DNA of 49,165 nucleotides from Chloroflexota bacterium (GTDB taxonomy: Bacteria > Chloroflexota > Limnocylindria > Limnocylindrales > CSP1-4): the NCBI GenBank assembly GCA_919901745.1, contig CAKKPP010000015.1, positions 1 to 49,165 of the forward strand, given 5' to 3'. A model generated the notes under the pieces. That model searched no databases, was not told the DNA's origin, and worked only from the letters and a program-made list of their open reading frames with translations. Position numbers and translations under genes: made by a program. Shown piece after piece: positions 1 to 7,775 of this stretch (its first letter is position 1; each line of letters opens with the position of its first letter).

Positions 1-53
1 AGTTCCATCGGCTGGAACTGCTCGAGCATCGCCGCGTAGCCGATCTTGGTCAT
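1..53 (-). CDS. LLM-class F420-dependent oxidoreductase, N-terminal fragment
   Basis: Only the first 17 codons are inside the window; the gene continues off the left edge. The peptide begins MTKIGYAAMLEQFQPME, which resembles the N-terminus of luciferase-like F420-dependent enzymes of the G6PDH-related type. The ATG overlaps the stop of the upstream J-domain gene in an ATGA arrangement, so translation is probably coupled. The family call rests on a very short peptide plus the presence of another LLM enzyme nearby. Confidence 0.5.
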   Translation of the reverse strand, partial: MTKIGYAAMLEQFQPME

Positions 54-601
54 GGGGTCTCCGTTTCGGTGGTGCCGGGTTCCGTGGGCTCCGGCGGGGG
101 GCCCCGCCAGGTTCGGCGTGGGGTCATACGGTCAAGGCGCTCGATATCGCGGCGCCGAAGCAGGTAGCCGCGGGTGCCCTTCGACGCGGGCAGACGGCGC
201 GCGCGGATCGCCCGACGCAGCCAGCCCTCATGGCGTCCGACGAGCGCGGCCGCTTCGGCGACCGAGAGCGGGTCGCCCGTCTGGTAGAAGTCGCTGTGAT
301 GCCCGAGGTCGCTGTGGTAGATCGGCCCCTCGTCCACGCGGAAGGTCGCGTGCCCGCCGCTTCCGGGCGCGGCAAACCGCCCACGAATGAGTCGTTCATC
401 GTATGCGCGCCGGCGGGCGGGATCACCGAGGGTCTCGTACGCACGGGAAATCCGCTTGAAGGCGCGCTCGGCGCCCGGATCGTCGTGGTGGTGGTCCGGA
501 TGCGATGCGCGGGCGAGCCGGCGGAACGCAGCCCGGATCTCGGCGGCCGTCGCCGACCGCTCGAGCCCCAGGGTCCGGTACGGATCGCCGCGCTCGCTCA
601 C
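50..601 (-). CDS. J-domain protein with C-terminal excisionase-like helix-turn-helix
   Basis: A 183-aa protein. Residues about 4-70 form a DnaJ J-domain (DPYRTLGL at the start, the HPD tripeptide in ASHPDHH, and a final helix with YETLGDPARRRAYDE). J-domains stimulate the ATPase of DnaK-type Hsp70. There is no Gly/Phe region, zinc finger or DnaJ C-terminal domain. Instead residues about 110-155 (PLSVAEAAALVGRHEGWLRR onwards) look like a MerR/excisionase-type winged helix. I prefer the GTG at 601 because GGAG lies at proper spacing and the protein then begins like other J proteins; a GTG at 610 is possible. It lies 22 nt after the M20 gene and overlaps the next gene by 4 nt. Function beyond a co-chaperone or DNA-binding adaptor role is unknown. 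Confidence 0.7.
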   Translation of the reverse strand: MSERGDPYRTLGLERSATAAEIRAAFRRLARASHPDHHHDDPGAERAFKRISRAYETLGDPARRRAYDERLIRGRFAAPGSGGHATFRVDEGPIYHSDLGHHSDFYQTGDPLSVAEAAALVGRHEGWLRRAIRARRLPASKGTRGYLLRRRDIERLDRMTPRRTWRGPPPEPTEPGTTETETP

Positions 602-623
602 TCGGCGCACTCCGCGCCGCAGG

Positions 624-1961
624 TCATCCGACCGGCCGCCGCGCCGCCACCGACGCGGCGATCTCGCGATTCAGGTGTGCTCCCAGGGGCGTGTTGCGTG
701 GGCGATCCTGGTTGCACAGGTCCATCGCGATGCGCGCATACACGAGGGCCGCATCGGTCAGATCCTTGACCTTGAAGGACTTGCGGGTGGCATGGCTGGT
801 CGATCGAGGCGCGTAGCTGATCGCCGGGATCCCCAGCTCGTTGAATGCGTTCGTGTCTCGCCACATGCTCGTGACCGGGTCTCCCACGATCGCCGGCGGC
901 ACGTCGAAGACCTGAACGTGAGCACGACGGACGGTTTCGATGAGGCGATCCGCCCCGCGCACCTCGAAGCCCGGCCGGTACAGGAACAGCTCGACCGTCC
1001 CCTCCACCCCGGTCCCCGTCAGGACCCCGCGAAGCGCGTCGCGCAGATCGAGGGGGTTGGCCCCGGGCAGGATCCTGGTGTCGACATAGAACGAGCAGAG
1101 CTGTGGGGCGCTCGTCAGGTTGAACGGATATCCGGCGCGAATCGCGTTGATGCTCGCCTTGGGGACGATCCTTCCGAACGGCCCCTCGTAGGTGTTCTCG
1201 ACCTGGTAGTCGTAGGCCCATCGCTCGAAAGCGGCGATGACCGCGCTGGCCCGCACGATGGCGTTGGGAGCATCGGCCAGGCCGGTCGGCCGAGGCAGGT
1301 ACGGCGTGTAGTAGCGCGGCGTATCAGTGAACACCGTCACCTTGAAGTGCGCCTTGCCGGGCTCGACCCCAACGATCCCGAAGCCGGTCCCTTCCGCCAC
1401 GATCGCGAAGTCGGCGACGGCGCCGTGCGTGACCATGAAGCGCGCGCCGAGGTCCTTGCTGAGGTACGCCGAGCCCTGCCACTCCTCGATTGGCTCGCGC
1501 GAGATTTCACCGGCCACGGCACTCACGATGAGGTCGCCCCTGAGCGGGAAGCCCGATTCGAGGATCGTCTTCGCGGCCACGAGGAAGGCCGCCATGGGTC
1601 CCTTGTCGTTGACGACCCCGTCGCCGTAGATGTCGTCGCCATCCACCCACGCCGAGTGGTACAGCGGATCCTTCGGGTCCCGTGCTGACCAGACCGCGTC
1701 CGAGCGCAGCGTGGTGTCGAGGTGCGAGTTGTAGATCAGGCTGAAGCCACCGCCCGTGCCGTGGACCCAGGCGGCGACGTTGAAGCGATCCTCGGTGAGG
1801 GCGAACCGGCGCGGCTTGAAGCCGTTGTCCGTGAGCCAGCCCTGCACGAACTCGCCGGCCGGTCCCTCGCTGCCGGTGGGGCTGTCGATATTGCCGAGCG
1901 CCAGGGCCAGCTCGACGACCTCGTCCGGGTTGATGCGACTGACGACGTCATCGGGGGTCAT
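624..1961 (-). CDS. M20-family metallohydrolase (ArgE/DapE/carbamoylase type)
   Basis: A 445-aa cytosolic zinc hydrolase of the M20 family, which cleaves N-acyl or N-carbamoyl amino acids and small peptides. Visible metal and active-site motifs are NSHLDT, GDGVVNDKGPMAAFL, AVAGEIS, an acidic site in VAEGTG and a late His in RSTSHATRKSF. The GE pair in place of EE is found in an M20 subgroup annotated as acetylornithine deacetylase-like. The start at 1961 is preceded by a strong AGGAGG six bases upstream; the longer frame to 2066 is rejected. It has its own promoter (-10 at 2036-2041) and probably leads a unit with the J-domain and LLM genes. Next to a hydantoinase-like enzyme, an N-carbamoyl or N-formyl amide substrate is plausible but unproven. 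Confidence 0.85.
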   Translation of the reverse strand: MTPDDVVSRINPDEVVELALALGNIDSPTGSEGPAGEFVQGWLTDNGFKPRRFALTEDRFNVAAWVHGTGGGFSLIYNSHLDTTLRSDAVWSARDPKDPLYHSAWVDGDDIYGDGVVNDKGPMAAFLVAAKTILESGFPLRGDLIVSAVAGEISREPIEEWQGSAYLSKDLGARFMVTHGAVADFAIVAEGTGFGIVGVEPGKAHFKVTVFTDTPRYYTPYLPRPTGLADAPNAIVRASAVIAAFERWAYDYQVENTYEGPFGRIVPKASINAIRAGYPFNLTSAPQLCSFYVDTRILPGANPLDLRDALRGVLTGTGVEGTVELFLYRPGFEVRGADRLIETVRRAHVQVFDVPPAIVGDPVTSMWRDTNAFNELGIPAISYAPRSTSHATRKSFKVKDLTDAALVYARIAMDLCNQDRPRNTPLGAHLNREIAASVAARRPVG

Positions 1962-2035
1962 CCGTCCTCCTCTGCACGAGCCTGGACCGTGATCGCCCTC
2001 GGTGCGTGGCTCCGACTGGACACAGTCTGTGCGAG

Positions 2036-2064
2036 ATTGTACACAAAACGACCGAACTTGCCTC
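2036..2064 (-). promoter_or_regulatory. Promoter of the M20 unit with overlapping palindrome
   Basis: On the minus strand GAGGCA (2059-2064), a 17-nt spacer and TACAAT (2036-2041) form a sigma70-like promoter about 75 nt upstream of the M20 start. The near-palindrome TTGTACACAA at 2037-2046 covers the -10 and resembles the perfect TTGTATACAA at 8733-8742. This is a candidate GntR-type operator. The rest of the 1962-2075 gap shows nothing else. Confidence 0.5.
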
Positions 2065-2075
2065 ATTCAGCGACA

Positions 2076-3323
2076 TCAGGCGGCCCGCCGATCGGCGATA
2101 GCGGGTACGCCCAGACGCGCCGCGATGGAGGCCGTCAACAGGATCGCCGCTGCCAGGACCATCGCCGCCTGCGCGCTCACCACGTCCATGACGACGGCGA
2201 GGACGACGGGTCCGAGCAGTGCCCCGAGGTCCGCTGAGAACCGGTAACTGCTCAGCACCTTGGTCCGATCCCGAGCTGGGACAACCTCCGACAGGAGCGC
2301 TGTCTGGGAAGAGGTGAAGAAGTCGCCGAAACCGATCAGCGCGGCGGCCAGCAGGAACGATACGAGGTCGCCGGTGAGAATGAATACGAGGTCGCCCACC
2401 GCCACAGCTGCGAGCCCGGCACTGATAACGCGGCGGCGCCCGATCCGATCCCCGAGCATCCCGCCGGGGGTCGCGACGACGAGACCGGTGACCGACATCA
2501 GCGCGATGGCAGTGGCGATCGACACGCCTCCCAGCCCCAGGGCCGTCGCGGCGTAGAGGGGGAGGATGGTGTTTCGGAACCCATGGCGGTGGATCATGTT
2601 CGCGACGACACCCAGATTGGTCACGGCGATGGCAATCCTGCGCTGTCGCCCGTGGAGGACTCGCGTGTCGTCCGCGGCGGCGGGAGTGCTCGACCGGTGA
2701 CTCGGCAGCTCGACTCGGAGCAGAATCGGGAGGACGAGCGCTGCGGCAACGACGGCGAGGAGCGCGGTGATGATGAACGTCGCACGCCAGCCGACCGCCA
2801 ACCCGACGAGGCCGCCGACGAGCGGGTAGAGCGCAATGCCCGTGTTGTTGGCGACATGGAAAAGGCTCATCACCTTGCCCCGGTTGGCAACACTGGCCGT
2901 CGCGCTCAGCGTCGACAGGATCACGGTGGCGAGGATCCCTACCGCGATACCGGCCCCGATCCGGGCGACGATGAGGACCTCGACGCTTCCGGCGCGCAGA
3001 CCGACGATCGAGGCCGCGACCAGCGTCATCAGGGCCAGGATGCTGAGACGCCGATGCCCGACGACATCGGCCAGGAACCCCGCGGGCAGGTCGACGGCGA
3101 GGCGGGCCATGCCGTACGAGCCAACGATCAGGCCGGCCGCAGAAATGCTGATCCCGAATTCGTCGCGGATGTCCGGAAGGAGCGGGGTGAGGATGTTTGT
3201 TGCCGACACGATGAGGAACATGGACACGGCGAGAAGGATCGATTCGCGCGGGATACCCGGAGGCGTCCCTGACGGCCGTACTGGACCTGGTGGCGCAGGC
3301 GGTCCGGCCCCCTGGCTCGTCAT
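2076..3323 (-). CDS. MFS transporter
   Basis: A 415-aa major facilitator protein with a short Pro/Gly-rich N-terminus and about 12 hydrophobic segments from ILLAVSMFLIVSATNIL onwards. The MFS motif-A-like loop is GFLADVVGHRR between helices 2 and 3. The large central interruption typical of MFS is present around residues 185-215. The start is the ATG at 3323, which overlaps the AAA gene stop by one base (TGATG), indicating coupling. It is the last gene of the operon starting at 8722, so it probably moves a substrate or product of that pathway. Direction and substrate are not readable. Confidence 0.82.
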   Translation of the reverse strand: MTSQGAGPPAPPGPVRPSGTPPGIPRESILLAVSMFLIVSATNILTPLLPDIRDEFGISISAAGLIVGSYGMARLAVDLPAGFLADVVGHRRLSILALMTLVAASIVGLRAGSVEVLIVARIGAGIAVGILATVILSTLSATASVANRGKVMSLFHVANNTGIALYPLVGGLVGLAVGWRATFIITALLAVVAAALVLPILLRVELPSHRSSTPAAADDTRVLHGRQRRIAIAVTNLGVVANMIHRHGFRNTILPLYAATALGLGGVSIATAIALMSVTGLVVATPGGMLGDRIGRRRVISAGLAAVAVGDLVFILTGDLVSFLLAAALIGFGDFFTSSQTALLSEVVPARDRTKVLSSYRFSADLGALLGPVVLAVVMDVVSAQAAMVLAAAILLTASIAARLGVPAIADRRAA

Positions 3324-4210
3324 CAGCGGGCTCGTGGAAACGGTTCCCTCCCGAGCGCGGCGAGCACGTCGGCGGTCGTGACCGCGGTCGGATCGATGGC
3401 AAGCGACCGACGTCCGTAGATCGCCCGCAGCACCAGCTTGCGCACCTGGCGCGCGTCGAGCCCGGCCTTCGCGCACGCCGCGGCGAGCGGCACCAGGTCG
3501 TCTGGAGCCTGGGTGGAGCCGGGCGCGAGCTCGGCAAACGCGTCGGACAGGATCAGGGCGATCGCCTCCGGACCGGGCAGCCCGAACGCCTCGATCAGGT
3601 CGGCGCGCGACAGGAATGCGCCGTCGACACCGGGTCGGTAGTTCGTGGTGGCCACGAACGTGACATTTGGACAGGATCTGGCGACATGATCGATGCCGGC
3701 CAGCACGGCGTCGGTGGCCCGATGGACATCGACCGGATTCGTCTCGAGCGATGCACCGCTCCGGTTCACCGCGAGTGCCTCAACCTCATCGAGGAGTACG
3801 ACGGTCGGCCTCCCACGAGCGGCAAGATCCGGAATCGTGCGCGAGAACAGCCGAGCGACGGCGCGTTGGCTCTCGCCCAGGAGCTGGCTCGGAAATGCGT
3901 GCGGGTTGATGTCGGCGAACAGCAGGGGTCCATTGTCCAGAGCGCGGGCAGCCTGATCGGCGAGCCCGCGGGCCAGGGTCGTCTTGCCCGTCCCGGGCGG
4001 ACCCTCGAGGACGATGAGGCCGTGCAATGGGAGGCTGACCTCGCTGAGACGGCCGCGGTGGCCGAGCGAGAAGATCATGTAGTTGAGGAGCCGGTCCTTG
4101 AGTCCCTCAGGGACGAAGATTCGGTCCCATCGATCGATCCACGTCTCGTCGGGAAGCTCGGCAAGACTGAGGATGCCCTCGACGCCGGGCGGAACCTGGA
4201 TGCCGGCCAC
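3323..4210 (-). CDS. TRIP13/Pch2-like AAA+ ATPase
   Basis: A 295-aa single-domain AAA+ protein. Walker A is GPPGTGKT (about residues 70-77), Walker B is VVLLDEVEA (about 138-146), sensor 1 is in TFVATTNYR, and a candidate arginine finger is in AFLSRADL. Sequence around the core (DINPHAFPSQLLGES, LDEVEALAVNR, AVLAGIDHVARSCPNVTFVATTN) matches TRIP13/Pch2 ATPases better than FtsH, Clp or MoxR types. TRIP13 remodels HORMA-domain proteins in eukaryotes and in CBASS-type bacterial systems. No HORMA or CD-NTase gene is visible here. The GTG at 4210 follows the cupin stop by 4 nt with GGAGG upstream, so I use it rather than the longer frame. Its role inside a catabolic operon is unknown. Confidence 0.78.
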   Translation of the reverse strand: MAGIQVPPGVEGILSLAELPDETWIDRWDRIFVPEGLKDRLLNYMIFSLGHRGRLSEVSLPLHGLIVLEGPPGTGKTTLARGLADQAARALDNGPLLFADINPHAFPSQLLGESQRAVARLFSRTIPDLAARGRPTVVLLDEVEALAVNRSGASLETNPVDVHRATDAVLAGIDHVARSCPNVTFVATTNYRPGVDGAFLSRADLIEAFGLPGPEAIALILSDAFAELAPGSTQAPDDLVPLAAACAKAGLDARQVRKLVLRAIYGRRSLAIDPTAVTTADVLAALGREPFPRAR

Positions 4211-4214
4211 GCGG

Positions 4215-5264
4215 TCAGGCCTCCGGGCGGCCGTCGAGGTGGTCCGGCCAGACAACGCCGGACAGGTCTGGCGCATCGAGCTTCGGCAGTTCCTCGAGAA
4301 GGTGCAGGGGATCGAGCAGGACCCGGATCATGTCGTAGAGGGCATCCATGTTGTGGACCCGGACGAGCCGAGCGGTTCGCTCGGGATCGTCGTTGAAGTG
4401 CTGGTGCCACTGCCAGTGGTCGATGACGATGAGGTCGCCGGCCGCCCATGGGTGGTCGACACCGTCGACTTCGCTGTGTCCCCGCCCGGAGATGACATAG
4501 AGCCACGCCTCGCCGCCATGACGATGTCGGGACTGATACAGGCCGGGCGCCAGCTCATGCATCACCGCACTGAGGCCGGCAGTGTGATAGCCGATCGACT
4601 TGTCGACGAGGAACGTGCTCCTCGCCCCCCGCGGCGAAACAACCCCGCGCACGTCCTCGAAGCGAGTAATGAGCCGGGCACTCTCCGACCCTTCCCACGT
4701 TGCTGCAAGGCGCTGGGTACGACGAGCATGCGGATCACCGCCCAGGACGGGGACCACCTGGCGCGGGCGAGGCGGCAGCTCTGCGACCGGCGAATCACCG
4801 CCCTCCTCGAGCAGGGCCACGCCGAACTGCTCGAGCATGGGCTCGACACTCCACGTGTGGAATACGGCGGGTCGTGGCCCGTCGTTGCCGTGGCGGTGCC
4901 AGGCCCAACTCGGAAGATGGATGGTGTCCCATGGCTTCCAGTCGATCCGCTGGCCATCGATCTCGGTCCAGCCCGTGCCGGACTCGATGAACATGATCGC
5001 GTCCCACGAGTGGCGATGGATGGTCGTCGTGACCGTGCCCACCGGGATCTCGTGAAGATTGGCATCCAGGTTCATCGTGGGCCGGTCGCCGTCCCACCCC
5101 GCGTAAACGCCGCGCCGCGTGCGCCGTGACGGGACGTCGACGAGCGTCACGTCGCTGCGTTTGACCACCGTCTTGTGGTAGCCGCGCCACTCCTCGAGGA
5201 GCGACTCACGGCGTTTCTTCTGGATTTCGTAATGGGTGACCTGCGTCGCCGTCGTGGTCTTCAC
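4215..5264 (-). CDS. Bicupin protein, gentisate-dioxygenase-like
   Basis: A 349-aa protein with two cupin domains. The first contains THIRHSWDAIMFIESGTG-like ligands (HRHSWDAIMFIESGTG, then WAWHRHGN); the second contains SRHRHGGEAWLYVISGRG and WQWHQHFND. These His-x-His and distal His patterns can bind Fe(II) or Mn. Bicupins of this type include gentisate 1,2-dioxygenase-related ring-cleaving enzymes, but many are uncharacterised. The start is taken as GTG 5264, preceded by AAAGGAG; the upstream part of the longer frame runs into an intercistronic hairpin. It sits between the LLM oxidoreductase and the AAA ATPase. A dioxygenase role is an inference. Confidence 0.72.
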   Translation of the reverse strand: MKTTTATQVTHYEIQKKRRESLLEEWRGYHKTVVKRSDVTLVDVPSRRTRRGVYAGWDGDRPTMNLDANLHEIPVGTVTTTIHRHSWDAIMFIESGTGWTEIDGQRIDWKPWDTIHLPSWAWHRHGNDGPRPAVFHTWSVEPMLEQFGVALLEEGGDSPVAELPPRPRQVVPVLGGDPHARRTQRLAATWEGSESARLITRFEDVRGVVSPRGARSTFLVDKSIGYHTAGLSAVMHELAPGLYQSRHRHGGEAWLYVISGRGHSEVDGVDHPWAAGDLIVIDHWQWHQHFNDDPERTARLVRVHNMDALYDMIRVLLDPLHLLEELPKLDAPDLSGVVWPDHLDGRPEA

Positions 5265-5294
5265 GTTGCCGGCCGCTCCTTTCCGGGGAAACGT

Positions 5295-5325
5295 GCCGCC
5301 ACGGGAGTGGGGATCCCGTGGCGGC
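5295..5325 (-). other. Intercistronic hairpin
   Basis: A perfect 12-bp stem (GCCGCCACGGGA at 5295-5306 pairing with TCCCGTGGCGGC at 5314-5325) with a 7-nt loop lies between the LLM stop and the bicupin start. The minus-strand downstream side has no clear T-run (ACGTTTCCCC), so it is more likely an mRNA processing or stability element, or a weak attenuator, than a full terminator. Confidence 0.6.
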
Positions 5326-5337
5326 GTGGAGGAGGAA

Positions 5338-6333
5338 TCAGATTGCGATCGGTTCGGGCTGACCGACCCTTGGAAGGACATCGCGGGCCAGCACCTGGAT
5401 CTGCTCGAGCCAGTCCGGAAAGCGCATCCGAAAGTCGAAGATCAGGAGGTCGCAGCCGATCTCCTGGTAGCGCTGGACACCACGAACGATGTCGTCGGGA
5501 CTGCCGGCGAGGATCGAACCGTCGAGTTCTTCGATCGTCGTGAACTCGCCGGAATCGGGCTTGAGCCAGAATTTCTGGGCGTTGGCGTTCTTGATGAGCC
5601 CCGGCACGTTCATCCGCGCGGTGGCGGCATCGAACGACGTGTCGATGCTCGTGACCGGCACGGCGCCGGTCATGATCCTGCTCTTGCCCTGCTCGGCAGT
5701 CATCTCGTGGATCTTGGCGACTCGGGCCTCGTAGGTGGGAAAGGTGATCCGGCCGGGGAGCCAGCCGTCGCAGAAGTCGACGGCCAGACGGGCCGAGGCG
5801 GGCGTCGCGCCACCCCACCAGACCGGCACGGGATGGACCGGCTGGGGCTTGAGGTCGACGTCGCTGAAGTCATACAGCTCACTGTGCCACTCGACCGATT
5901 CCCCGGACCAGAGCCGACGGGCGATGAGCGTCTGTTCCTTCATCAGGGCAGGACGCGGGATCTCGCCCTGGCCGATTACGTCGAACTCGTGCTGGAAGTT
6001 GCCGGCACCGATACCCAGGTCGAACCGACGGCGGGTCAGCCACGACATCGATGCGACGCTGTAGGCCATGTTGATCGGGTGGCGGAACGGGATGATCGTC
6101 GCCGCCCCGAGCCCGATCCGCTCCGTCACTCCAGCGAGATAGGTGAGCGTGATGAACGGTTCGATGAACGTCCGGTCCGTCCCCTCCATCCCGTGTGGAT
6201 GGAAGACGAGGTGATCGCGCACCCAGATCGAATCAAAGCCGAGGCGGTCGGCGAGGCGGACACCATCGATCAACAGGTCCTGGTCCGCGTCCGCTCCGAA
6301 GTGGGGAAGGAGGAGCCCGAATCGGGTCGTCAT
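5338..6333 (-). CDS. LLM-class F420/flavin-dependent oxidoreductase
   Basis: A 331-aa luciferase-like TIM-barrel protein. It begins MTTRFGLLLPHFGADADQDL and contains DSIWVRDHLVFHP, the IGLGAATIIPFRHP strand and RFDLGIGAGNFQHEFDVIG, all typical of F420- or FMN-dependent monooxygenases and dehydrogenases of the bacterial luciferase superfamily. The ATG overlaps the amidohydrolase stop by 4 nt (ATGA). In this operon it could oxidise a ring or C-N intermediate before or after hydrolysis. Whether the cofactor is F420 or FMN cannot be settled from motifs alone; F420 is favoured because a second LLM gene of F420 type begins at the left edge. Confidence 0.82.
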   Translation of the reverse strand: MTTRFGLLLPHFGADADQDLLIDGVRLADRLGFDSIWVRDHLVFHPHGMEGTDRTFIEPFITLTYLAGVTERIGLGAATIIPFRHPINMAYSVASMSWLTRRRFDLGIGAGNFQHEFDVIGQGEIPRPALMKEQTLIARRLWSGESVEWHSELYDFSDVDLKPQPVHPVPVWWGGATPASARLAVDFCDGWLPGRITFPTYEARVAKIHEMTAEQGKSRIMTGAVPVTSIDTSFDAATARMNVPGLIKNANAQKFWLKPDSGEFTTIEELDGSILAGSPDDIVRGVQRYQEIGCDLLIFDFRMRFPDWLEQIQVLARDVLPRVGQPEPIAI

Positions 6334-7775
6334 GCGCGGTTCACCTCCCGGATTGCACTCGAAGTCACGGACGGATGCCCGGCTGGTCTGGCCTGCCGGC
6401 CGCGACCCGGTCGTCCTACGACCGCGCCGTCGACGTAGACGACCTCGCCACGGGACAGCGTCGCCACCACCTGGCCGCGGACGCGGCGGCCGGCGTACGG
6501 CGTCCAGCCACAGGTGCTCAGGACGAGATCGTCGGTGATCTCGAACTCGGCGGTCAGGTCGACGATCGCAATGTCGGCGTCGGCTCCCACCTCGAGGCGA
6601 CCCTTGCCGCCAAGCCCAAAGACGCGGGCGGGCGTGGTCGCGGTGGCATCAACCACGCGCTCCAGGCTGATCCGACCCGCCGCGCTGGCATCCAGCAGGA
6701 GCGAGAGGTAGAACTGCGTGGATGGCGTGCCCGTGTGGGCCTTCCAGCCGTCCGTCCAGCCCGGCTCCTTCTCCTCGCGGAGATGCGGGGCGTGATCGGT
6801 CGACACGAGGTCGATCGTCCCGTCGTTGAGGGCGGCCCATAGCGGGTCGGTATTCGATTCCGGGACGTAGTACGACAGCGCATACGAGCCCAGCCGCTCG
6901 ATGTTCGCCCAATCGTTGCCGAGGAAGACCGCCCAGGGGTTGATCTCGGCGCTGACCGCCTGGCCAGCAGCCTTGGCGGCGCGGAGCTGTTCGATCACTC
7001 CTCGGGTCTGGGTGTGCAGCAGGTGGAGCTGGGTACCCGTCGCCCGCTGGATCCGCAGAAGGAGCGCGGCGGCGGCGTCCCAGATGATCCCGTCGTGGGC
7101 GGCGTAGGCCCTGGCGTACGCCCGGAAGTCGCGCTCGCCGCGCTCCCAGAAGCGCTCCTCGATCGCGGTCATCAGTGCCTGGTCGTGCGGGTGGACCATG
7201 AGCGGCACGCCGGTCTCGGCCACGCGCTGGAAGATCCGGAACAGGTCACCATGATCGTGGACGCCGATGCCCGGCATGTGCGGATAGTCGCGCCCGGTGT
7301 CGATGACCATGAACACCTTGAAGGCGGCGATCCCCATTTCGGCCAGGCGTGGAATCTCCTCGAGCACGGTCCCGGCTGCGTTGATGTTGTAGTCGACGAT
7401 CGCCCTGTCGGCGTAGAGGGCGAGCATGGCTGCGAGCCGCTCCGCGGTGTTCGGAGGCGGCTGGACGTTGGGCATCGCGAAGGACGTGGTCACGCCGCCC
7501 GCGGCGCACGCGGAGGTCGCCGAAACGATGTCTTCCTTGTGGGTGAAGCCGGGCTCGCGGTGATGGCTGTGGACATCGATCAGGCCCGGCAGGAGGTGGC
7601 GTCCGGTCGCGTCGATCGTCGCTCCCGCGACGAGGGGGACTCCCGGCTCGACGATGGCAACGATGCGACCGTCCCGGATCCCGATGTCCGCGGTCGTTCG
7701 ACCGGTCGCGCTCACGAGGGTTCCGCCGATCACGGCCAGATCGAGTTCGGTGCGCAAATCCGGACCGCCGGTCAT
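6330..7775 (-). CDS. Cyclic amidohydrolase (dihydroorotase/hydantoinase/allantoinase family)
   Basis: A 481-aa metal-dependent amidohydrolase. Ligands are visible in order: D67-V-H69-S-H71-H-R-E-P-G, the candidate carboxylated lysine K153 (AAFKVFM), H195 (LMVHPHD), a His in LHLLHTQT, and the catalytic Asp in STDHAPH. The family hydrolyses cyclic amides such as dihydroorotate, hydantoins, dihydropyrimidines and allantoin. It is not next to pyrimidine biosynthesis genes; it lies with an alpha/beta hydrolase, an LLM enzyme and an MFS transporter, so a catabolic role is likelier than pyrC. The ATG at 7775 overlaps the preceding stop (ATGA) and replaces the longer frame to 7859. Confidence 0.85.
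   Translation of the reverse strand: MTGGPDLRTELDLAVIGGTLVSATGRTTADIGIRDGRIVAIVEPGVPLVAGATIDATGRHLLPGLIDVHSHHREPGFTHKEDIVSATSACAAGGVTTSFAMPNVQPPPNTAERLAAMLALYADRAIVDYNINAAGTVLEEIPRLAEMGIAAFKVFMVIDTGRDYPHMPGIGVHDHGDLFRIFQRVAETGVPLMVHPHDQALMTAIEERFWERGERDFRAYARAYAAHDGIIWDAAAALLLRIQRATGTQLHLLHTQTRGVIEQLRAAKAAGQAVSAEINPWAVFLGNDWANIERLGSYALSYYVPESNTDPLWAALNDGTIDLVSTDHAPHLREEKEPGWTDGWKAHTGTPSTQFYLSLLLDASAAGRISLERVVDATATTPARVFGLGGKGRLEVGADADIAIVDLTAEFEITDDLVLSTCGWTPYAGRRVRGQVVATLSRGEVVYVDGAVVGRPGRGRQARPAGHPSVTSSAIREVNRA

Noticed and set aside
387..1688. A 433-codon plus-strand frame over the M20 and J-domain genes
   Set aside because: Shadow of the minus-strand genes, with no domain and no ribosome binding site.
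3323..4210. CBASS or other defence system built around the TRIP13-like ATPase
   Set aside because: No CD-NTase, HORMA or effector gene is present among the neighbours.
6330..7775. Biosynthetic dihydroorotase pyrC
   Set aside because: No pyrimidine biosynthesis neighbours; the operon is catabolic in style, so only the family name is given.
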